From Ctena decussata (lineage: Eukaryota > Mollusca > Bivalvia > Lucinida > Lucinidae), in assembly GCA_963989385.1 (NCBI GenBank), contig OZ022505.1:57291737-57355736 (forward strand): a stretch of 64,000 nt of DNA. Reading direction: 5' to 3'. The position numbers were made by a program, and so were the translations under genes. Each line of letters opens with the position of its first letter. Position 1 is the first letter of the stretch. A model generated the notes under the pieces. The model worked only from the letters and a program-made list of their open reading frames with translations, searched no databases and had not been told where the DNA came from. Positions 57,484-64,000 of this stretch are shown here, in pieces.

Positions 57484-57893
57484 CTCTTGGAGGATCTCTG
57501 TCAGATTTTTATTTGACCTCACTGCAGCTGGTGTTGTCCCGTGTGGCGGCCGTAAAACGTCTCCCCGTACATCATCCATAGTGCAGATTATATTAGTGTC
57601 CTTCTAGATTGGAGGATATACTCTGAGAAATCAGAAATTCTTGATTGGTTTAGACTTTTATTTTAAATCATCGCTTTTAACCATTTGGATCCTTTTGATA
57701 CTAATCAGTCTTTGAATGGACTGCCTTATTAAAATTAAGAAATTACAGTATGCTTTTCTCTGGCTTTCATAACCAGATATTGTCAGGGTCACTGCTGAGG
57801 CTTGACTAGCCGAAACTTCGAAGCATGACCCATGTTCCTTCTTTTGAATGGCTGCTATGCTCTTGGAGGAACTGTTTTAGATTTTTATTACAC
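57484..57893 (+). repeat. solitary copy of the 383-bp repeat
   Basis: It contains CACTGCAGCTGGTGTTGTCC, GTGCAGATTATATTA, GGATCCTTTTGATACTAATC, TACAGTATGCTTTTCTCTGG and AACCAGATATTGTCAGGGTC in the order of the array unit. CTCTTGGAGGA lies at both ends (57485 and 57852), so slightly more than one unit is present, in a different phase from the array. It is more diverged than the array copies are from each other. Confidence 0.8.
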
Positions 57894-58229
57894 CTGTAAT
57901 CTTTAGCATGATTACCCTCAATTCTTAGCTTCAAATTGAAGTTGAATTTAGAGCGCAGTGCCGTTTTCTTACACACTCGTAGACTTATTTTTACCATAAA
58001 ATTTATTTGAAGAGTAAGTCGCTTAAATGTAATTTACGTATTGAAATGTGCACAACATTTTTGAGTAAGTTGTAAAATAGTATCTTTGTTTCAAATAATC
58101 CATTAATCTTTGTTTCTGATTGCCTTTTGAAAGTTTCGGCCCGAAAAATCCAATTTTCGAAGATTTTTTGCTTGCCTGAATATAACACATTTATCCAGTT
58201 TTCCAGAGTTTGATTTTGGCTAGAGTATA
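57894..58229. other. non-genic stretch
   Basis: I see no gene or repeat. Confidence 0.5.
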
Positions 58230-58468
58230 TAAGCCACGACACGAGAAAACCAACAAAGTTGTTGTGCGCCCAGCGCAGACTCGGATCAGCCTGGGCATCC
58301 GCCCAGTCTAATCAGACTCTTCGCTAAGCGCTTAAAGGGTAGCTAAGGGTCTAAGCTACCTACATGCGGACAGCGAAGACTCTGATCAGACTGGACGGAT
58401 GCCCAGGCAGATCTGAGTCTTCGCTGGGCGCACAAGTCACCTGGTTGGTTTTCTCGTGTCGCGGCTCA
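58230..58468 (-). mobile_element. palindromic MITE, P1 family copy H
   Basis: It runs from AAGCCACGACACGAGAAAAC to TTTTCTCGTGTCGCGGCTCA. The centre CTACCTACATGCGGACAGCG is minus orientation. The inner block ACGGATGCCCAGGCAGATCT and its partner CTGGGCATCCGCCCAG are intact. Confidence 0.85.
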
Positions 58469-60163
58469 TATATGGATTGGCTAGCAACTTAATAGACCTA
58501 TTAAAAAAATACTGCTGCACAAATCTAGCAATGCTTGTCGAGTCATACAATATGGAAAGCGCAAAAAGTTCATTTCTTGGTGCACATGCTACAACTGCAT
58601 TTAATGTTTAATCGATTCTGAAAAGCCGCAGTTAATATATAAATGGTACTTAAATGCTTTATACATCCTTAAAGTAATGAAATGCAACTGTCCTGGTATG
58701 TTAATCTGAAAAGTACAAAACGTAATTATTGTAACATCAATCTCAACAGTTTTTCGTGGTGTACCATACCATTGTTGGATGTGGTATATGCATCGCTGTT
58801 GTATGTTTGTACCTAATGGAATTCCGACTCGGCGGAGGTGTATAATTAAGCCAATGGAGGCTGCTCTTAAACGAGATAAGTTTCTATCTAGTACAGTCTT
58901 TCCCAAAACTTTGCAAATTCTTGCGAGTGGGGGGGGGGGGGGGGGGGGAGGGGTGGAGGTGCACCACAGATGACTCGACAACAATCTCTGTCAATTTAGT
59001 CCTGTTTTCAGCTGTGCCATTAATTTTGTACCTAAGAAATGCTTATTCATTTTTGGAGTTGCCTCCTAAGAAAATCATTACAATTATGTCATGTCAGAGT
59101 GATCTGTCTTGGCATTGTTTCCAGAAACCTTTACATGGATTTGAGATTTAATGTCAAACAGATGTCACCTCCGTTTCTCAGATGCTTGGTGTTTGGTTCA
59201 ACCTCTTATAATTTTAGAAGTCCATGTTTTCTGTGCGAATTAAAAAGATCTTGATAGGCCCTTCACAAAAAATGTTATTATTGTTGCAGATACAAAGAAC
59301 TTATTCACATAAGCGTCTTAATTTACTTGCTTTTAATACCCTTTTATTTTTGCAACACTTAATAGGCAGAAAACTAAAATAAGGAAACTGGAAATCTTAA
59401 ATCACAATATCCCCCGCATTAGAAAAGATATTTTCTTGAAACATTCTATACCTTATTTCTTCCATCTCTCGAAAAAGATAAGTGCATTTGATATTTAAGG
59501 GTTTTATTTATTTATTTATTTATTTATTTATTGTGTAGGAATTCTTGTTAAAATCCAAACAAAATAGACCAAGATCGGATTTGTTTCTGATATGGGTCTA
59601 CAGTGTTTGCAAAGACATTGTGTTATGGGTCGTTGTTAGTGTATATGTCCCTGAATTGTTCTGATCTAAGAATTGTGCTTGCTCCAAAGTGCCAGCATCA
59701 TTTTGGACAGCAAGGGGTAAGGCTTTACCACAAATGATAATTTAATTAAAAAAAAGTACGCTTCCTAACATGGCATCATAACGTAGTTTGTTTTATAAAA
59801 AATGCAATCTTTTAATGATCAGAACTGCTGTTTCAAGTCGACAAACATGGACATTCCATCACTGTCGTCTTATAACCGAAAGGTAAACTGAAATGTCAAG
59901 TTGTTTACGTTAGGTTTGTTGGACATAGAAACTACCGGTATCCGTGGACTATTGACGGCCTAATCCTTAAACGTCACACTGTATCCAGTAGTAAAATCAA
60001 CAACACGGCTGTTTATGCCAAATATAGACATTCTCTGTAGTGTAAAAACAGACTTGTCTGGTTGCCACAAAACATTTTTCTTTCTTTTGTCATCAAATGG
60101 CCTTCGTCCAGATGTAATGGAAAATATCAATGTCCAAATTGGACCAGATAAAGCGGAAACAAA
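58469..60163. other. non-genic stretch with G-run
   Basis: No gene is seen. A G21 run lies at 58929-58949 and a (TTTA)n run at about 59505-59533. The open frames through the G-run are artefacts of it. Confidence 0.6.
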
Positions 60164-60395
60164 TGAGCCGAGATACGAGAAAACCAACGACGTGGCATGT
60201 GCGCCCAGCGAACACTCAGATCAGCCTTGGCATCCGCCCAGCCCAGTCCGATTTAGAGGTTAGCTTGCGCTTAAAGGGTAGCTAAGGGTCTAATCTACGT
60301 CTATAATGACAAAGAAGGTTTTGATGAGACTTGGTGGATGACATGCCTGATCTGAGTCTTCGCTGAGCGCACATGCCACTTTCGTGTTGCGGCTA
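60164..60395 (-). mobile_element. palindromic MITE, P1 family copy I
   Basis: The left end is TGAGCCGAGATACGAGAAAA; the right end is shortened (CACTTTCGTGTTGCGGCT, lacking the GTTGGTTTT block). The centre GGGTAGCTAAGGGTCTAATC is minus orientation. It is a degraded copy. Confidence 0.8.
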
Positions 60396-60750
60396 AATAT
60401 TTGCCTTGTTAGCTGCTAAATGCTATAAATACGCCTGGTAAACAATAATGCCATCTCTACATGGAAATGAAAAAAAAAGAAGAAGAAGAAGACAAAAAAA
60501 AAACCAACAAAAAAAAACAGGTTCTGCTAATGGAAAACCAAACCATGCCAATGCTAGTCGATTCGTATGTATGTTATAATCAGTAATAATTACAATACTG
60601 TCAGCTTTGGCTGACCGTTTTTAGGAGGATTGTGATAACTCCACCAGTGACTTTACCCTCAAGCGTAAATTATACACACACTCACTTTTACCGAGTAGCA
60701 TTGTCATATTTTCTTTTATACATTTCAATGAATTATAGAGATTTCTCGAT
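60396..60750. other. non-genic stretch
   Basis: No gene is seen. There is an A/G-rich simple repeat at 60468-60520. Confidence 0.5.
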
Positions 60751-60806
60751 GAAATCGAAACTGATAATCTCACTGTATCAAACAGTGAAATTATCACTTT
60801 CGATTT
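60751..60806. repeat. 26-bp imperfect hairpin
   Basis: GAAATCGAAACTGATAATCT, then CACTGT, pairs with ACAGTGAAATTATCACTTTC, then GATTTC, across a 4-base loop. Confidence 0.7.
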
Positions 60807-60884
60807 CACTGTTTTCAAAAACAGGATTTTGTGAAATAGTCTCATTTATTTGTTGATTAATTGACTAAACCTTATCCGGCCTGA

Positions 60885-60965
60885 CATGGATTACGTCACG
60901 CATGTTTGCACGTCATTACGACGTTAATGACGTCACTAAACGCGCCAACGTAACATTGTTAGCGC
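60885..60965. other. ACGTCA-rich segment
   Basis: ATTACGTCACGCATG, GCACGTCATTACGACG and TTAATGACGTCACTAAACGC lie within 60 bp, including a perfect CRE-type TGACGTCA. Similar clusters sit near the foldbacks at 31865 and 46907, so this may be part of a repeat rather than a promoter. Confidence 0.45.
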
Positions 60966-61210
60966 ACGAGACGCCAGACCGCCTAAGTCTCCTGTAGGCA
61001 TTCTTTCTTAGCAAATTTCTTGAGATCCGTTTATCAAAATGAAATGATAAGCTATTTTTCAGTTGGAAACTTTGTTTACAACCAAAATTATACCCAGTAA
61101 ATACGCTGGAAGCATCAAATTTGACGCAAAACGGCTAGAAAAAAAGTTGTGTTTCTGTCGTGATGGCTGACGCTCTTGAATTAACATAATTGCATAAAAG
61201 AAAAAGAAAA

Positions 61211-61358
61211 TTTGACTTTTTCAGTGTAAGATTAATTTTTATTTCACTCATGAACACCAAAAGTGGTATTTTCACTCGTGGCTTCGCCACTCGTGAAAAT
61301 ACTGCATTTGGTGTTCATTCGATGATATAAAAATCGATCTTACACTGAAGAAGTCAAA
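61211..61358. repeat. foldback palindrome
   Basis: TTTGACTTTTTCAGTGTAAG, then CATGAACACCAAAAGTGG, then TTTTCACTCGTGG pairs with CCACTCGTGAAAATACTG, then GGTGTTCAT, then CTTACACTGAAGAAGTCAAA. The apex is the GGCTTCGCC loop. Confidence 0.85.
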
Positions 61359-61422
61359 TATCCTCTATTTGATTAACTATTTCTCGAAGCTTAAAATTTA
61401 AAGGACTAGTGATACGTATATA

Positions 61423-62543
61423 CAGGTGCGTTACAAAATTTTTATACATGGGTAAATTTTTCATAATTTTTTTACATACAGGTTTCATAATCTAGAGACG
61501 ATTCGAGGATTGAAAAAATGATGTCATTTACAATATTTTATAATATATTCATGCCAATTCATAAAACTGTCATTGCATGTAAATCATTTACGAAGTTGAA
61601 CCGCGGTCACCGGTATAGCACCGACGCATTTTTACCCAGTTTCACCACCCTTTGCAATAATAACAGCCTTGATTCCAGCATGCATGGTCGAATATAGGGC
61701 CTTTATTTCATCCATTGCTATGCTGTACCATATTTCTTGGACAATTTTCAGAAGATCCTCTTTCCTATTCGGCAATAGACCCATGCGCCGCTTCACAACA
61801 TTCCATACTGATTCTATTGGGCTTAGATCTGGCGAGTTTGACGGCCAGTTGAGAAGTGCAATTACATAGAAGTATGACAAGGTGTAAGCAATACCCAATT
61901 TGAATACTTTTCAAAGCTCAATCTTGAAATCTCTCAAAGAAAATCCAAAATTTCAAATTGGCAGCTATGACTAAATGTTTTAAATGTTGCTTACCTTCAG
62001 AGGACATCTTTTGGGCCATTCTGCATTGAAGAAGGTGCTTAACGTACCCTGTTCTGTGAGAACAAGTGCTCGTAATATGGTCTGATATTTCGAAAATGTA
62101 ATGACTAGGAAAGCAAAGCACAAAGTGTATATAAGGACTGTTTTGTCTTTGTACCTTTAAAGCGTTGCAAAGTTGGTGAACTATATTTAAATGGGAACGA
62201 AATCTTATGCTTTTGTTTACTTACACACGTTGCAATATACTTGACATAATTTCGGTTCAGTAATCTGCATAAGTAGCAAAATACTTCGACCAAAACTCTT
62301 GATCATATACTTAATATATATTTAAAGTAATACCACATTTTGTGATACGATAAACAATGCCATTGTCTATAGACAGGAAAGTGACAAGTCAGTTTATTGC
62401 ATCTTGGGATATCTCTAAAGCATATTTAAAAGTAATTTTCATGTACCACAATCTGAATACGTATGGCAAACAAATGAAGTAATTTGGGGTATGTAAAAAA
62501 TATGAATTATTTACCCACGTATAAATATTTTGTAACGCACCTG
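61423..62543 (-). mobile_element. Tc1/mariner element, internally deleted
   Basis: The left end CAGGTGCGTTACAAAATTTT and the complement of the right end (CAGGTGCGTTACAAAATATT) match for about 45 bp. TA flanks both ends (61421-61422 and 62544-62545), the expected target duplication. Total length is 1121 bp. Only the C-terminal part of a transposase can be read, so the element cannot move by itself. Confidence 0.9.
61632..61898 (-). pseudogene. Tc1-type transposase, C-terminal fragment
   Basis: About 75 of the 88 codons look like the end of a Tc1 DDE transposase. NWPSNSPDLSPIESVWNVVK contains the final catalytic Glu in its SPDLSPIE context, followed by the KEDLLKIVQEIW helix. The preceding ~12 residues do not fit the family. 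The N-terminal HTH region and the first two catalytic Asp residues are absent upstream, where the sequence to the right end is AT-rich filler. Confidence 0.85.
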
Positions 62544-62617
62544 TACATATGTTCTCTTTTCTAACAGTTTGCATCACAGCTTTATTTTGTAGTGTGCAGA
62601 CCTGAGTAAAACGCTGG

Positions 62618-62764
62618 AGTTAACGTCCCGCCAACACATAGGTCATACAGAGACGGGACATCGGTTTAAAGCCTTAACCGAAAGACCGGAGAAGCGGGAG
62701 ATCGAACCTGCAACCCTTGGATTGGCAGTCCAGCGCGGTATCAACTACCGCCGAGAGACAGGTT
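62618..62764 (-). repeat. tRNA-derived SINE head
   Basis: On the minus strand ACCTGTCTCTCGGCGGTAGT (A-box region) is followed by CTGGACTGCCAATCCAAGG, an anticodon-like arm, and TTGCAGGTTCGATCTCCCG (B box). The stems are imperfect and a non-tRNA body follows (CTTTCGGTTAAGGCTTTAAA), so it is a SINE relic. Confidence 0.65.
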
Positions 62765-62844
62765 GTTAGCGTTTGCGACTAACTCCCATGAAGAAAAACG
62801 GCTATATTACTGACAATAATTCTCATTGCGCATTATTGAAAGGG

Positions 62845-62895
62845 CGACCACAAACCGGTTAAGCCCCCCCCCCCACACCCCCCACCCCCCTGTAA
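62845..62895 (-). repeat. C-rich repeat, related to 30115-30150
   Basis: AACCGGTTAAG followed by C-runs broken by ACA. The complement resembles GGGTGGGGGGTTAAACCG at 30115-30150. Confidence 0.4.
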
Positions 62896-63027
62896 TTTCA
62901 TTATTGGTAGTCCAAAGGCGGTAGTTCTGTTTTGGTTCTTCTTGGTTGTTTTACATATTGTTTGTTGCTATGTCTGTTATTGATATATTGTTTGTGATGT
63001 TAAGGATAGCCCGTTGACCACCTACAT

Positions 63028-63170
63028 GGAAAATGACTGTTCACATGGCTGCCGTTGGTGATGTCTTCCGTAATAACAAATTTTATTTTGTCTCTTTCCC
63101 ACATGGCTACTTGGATGGGATCTGGGCTTGAATTGTGCCAGTTCCTGAGAATTTTCCTGCTTACTTTTCG
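63028..63170 (+). repeat. dispersed repeat, copy 2 (partner at 32774)
   Basis: GGAAAATGACTGTTCACATG, then GTCTCTTTCCCACATGG, then CAGTTCCTGAGAATTTTCCT parallel copy 1. Confidence 0.6.
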
Positions 63171-63489
63171 TACAGAAAACGAAAACTAATGACGTGTCTA
63201 GGTAGAGTATCTTTTGAAAACTGTTACATACCTTTGAACAACTTATCCATTAACATACTGTTTGCTGTAAAAGGCTTGCTGCAAAAAAGACCTTCTCCTT
63301 TTTCAGTTTAGGCAATTCTATTTGTCCCAGTAGAGAATATGAATACAACAGTATTATCTGTGCCGCAGTAAGCAAAAATGTAGCTTAACGTATTTGCGAA
63401 TATCCAACTGAAGGTGAATCCGTATAATCTACCTACAGCCTGCATTGCGTATCTGTAGATTCCTCAGCGTGCAAACACGGTCTGAGCGA

Positions 63490-63537
63490 TTAGCAAAGGC
63501 TATGATCAGACTGCACGGATGCGCAGGCTGATTGGTT
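63490..63537. repeat. P1 MITE fragment
   Basis: AGCAAAGGCTATGATCAGAC, then TGCACGGATGCGCAGGCTGA, matches the inner right arm of P1 (GACTCTGATCAGACTG, GGATGCCCAGGCTGAT). Both ends are missing. Confidence 0.6.
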
Positions 63538-64000
63538 CGTTTGTAACTCGCATATGCGTCAAGCCCTTGTTTGCGTATCTTAACTCATATGGCAGCGTGC
63601 CTGGGAACGCTCTAATCTGTGTCTTTACTGATTTCTTTGTCTCTGTCCCATTACTTCGAAATTGTGCTCTATTCATTTTTTTCATTCATTTTCTTTGTCT
63701 CAAAAGCTTTTTCGCGAGTAAACACAGACCTATATATCACAAGAAGAAATCAACAGTAAATGATAGATGTGCATGCCATTCAGAGTACTTATCTCATAAA
63801 TGGTTCAATGACACAAAACCCAACGGACCTTAAATAATTTATAAGTTCCAACGGTCAGTAGATATAGGTTTTAGACCCACCAACAAAATGTGTGCTAGTA
63901 ACCTAAATAGTCCAAAGGATCTGTGCCATATATTTCTTCGAATTGATGGCAATACTATATCTACATTATATATTAAGTTTATTATTTTGAGCTATGTTAT
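63538..64000. other. non-genic stretch
   Basis: The 104-codon frame at 63519-63833 (plus) begins in the P1 fragment, is Phe-rich, and has no domain. Nothing else is seen. Confidence 0.5.

Overview
The window looks like nuclear DNA from an animal, most likely a bivalve mollusc and possibly a venerid clam. The evidence is a low-GC background, no operons, microsatellites, tRNA-derived SINE heads, Tc1/mariner-type ends, and dense layers of short palindromic MITE-like elements. The organism call is an inference from the style of the repeats; I could not search a database. I found no intact protein-coding gene of a recognised family. Most long open frames fall in repeats or random sequence.

Layout. 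0-5 kb: the end of a reverse-transcriptase-like frame (minus), a SINE head and three palindromic elements. 5.8-7.9 kb: a tandem array with a ~383-bp unit plus smaller duplications. 8.7-12.3 kb: MITEs and unique AT-rich DNA. 12.29-18.26 kb: a ~6-kb element with long terminal inverted repeats and a matching 5-bp flanking duplication. It carries two tandem arrays and a nested MITE. 18.3-27.5 kb: mostly unique AT-rich DNA with a recurrent 14-bp motif (consensus GTTRTWTACGTTAC) that also occurs just left of the 6-kb element. A frameshifted gag-like retroelement frame lies here too, split by a MITE. 27.5-38.8 kb: MITEs, a TA-flanked inverted-repeat element, two SINEs and a compact 321-bp relative of the 6-kb element. 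42.4-49.1 kb: a cluster of foldback palindromes, including a perfect 104-bp palindrome with no loop, a ~170-bp tandem array, and two copies of a ~590-bp repeat. 52-54.4 kb: an inverted-repeat element ending in G/C homopolymers, and a ~157-bp tandem array. 54.4-64 kb: one weak small-gene candidate, more MITEs, a deleted Tc1 element with a transposase C-terminus, and a SINE.

The elements fall into families by their ends. Family P1 (TGAGCCGCGACACGAC ends, ~210-240 bp) has nine copies plus fragments. Family P2 (GGGGCCGTATTCATAAAG ends) has three. Family P3 (GAGGTTATAAAAC ends) has three. The CACAGGGTAT family has two, each with a 5-bp target duplication. The last family, with alternating ~30-bp subterminal repeats, and the 14-bp motif cluster are the strongest candidates for something not yet described.
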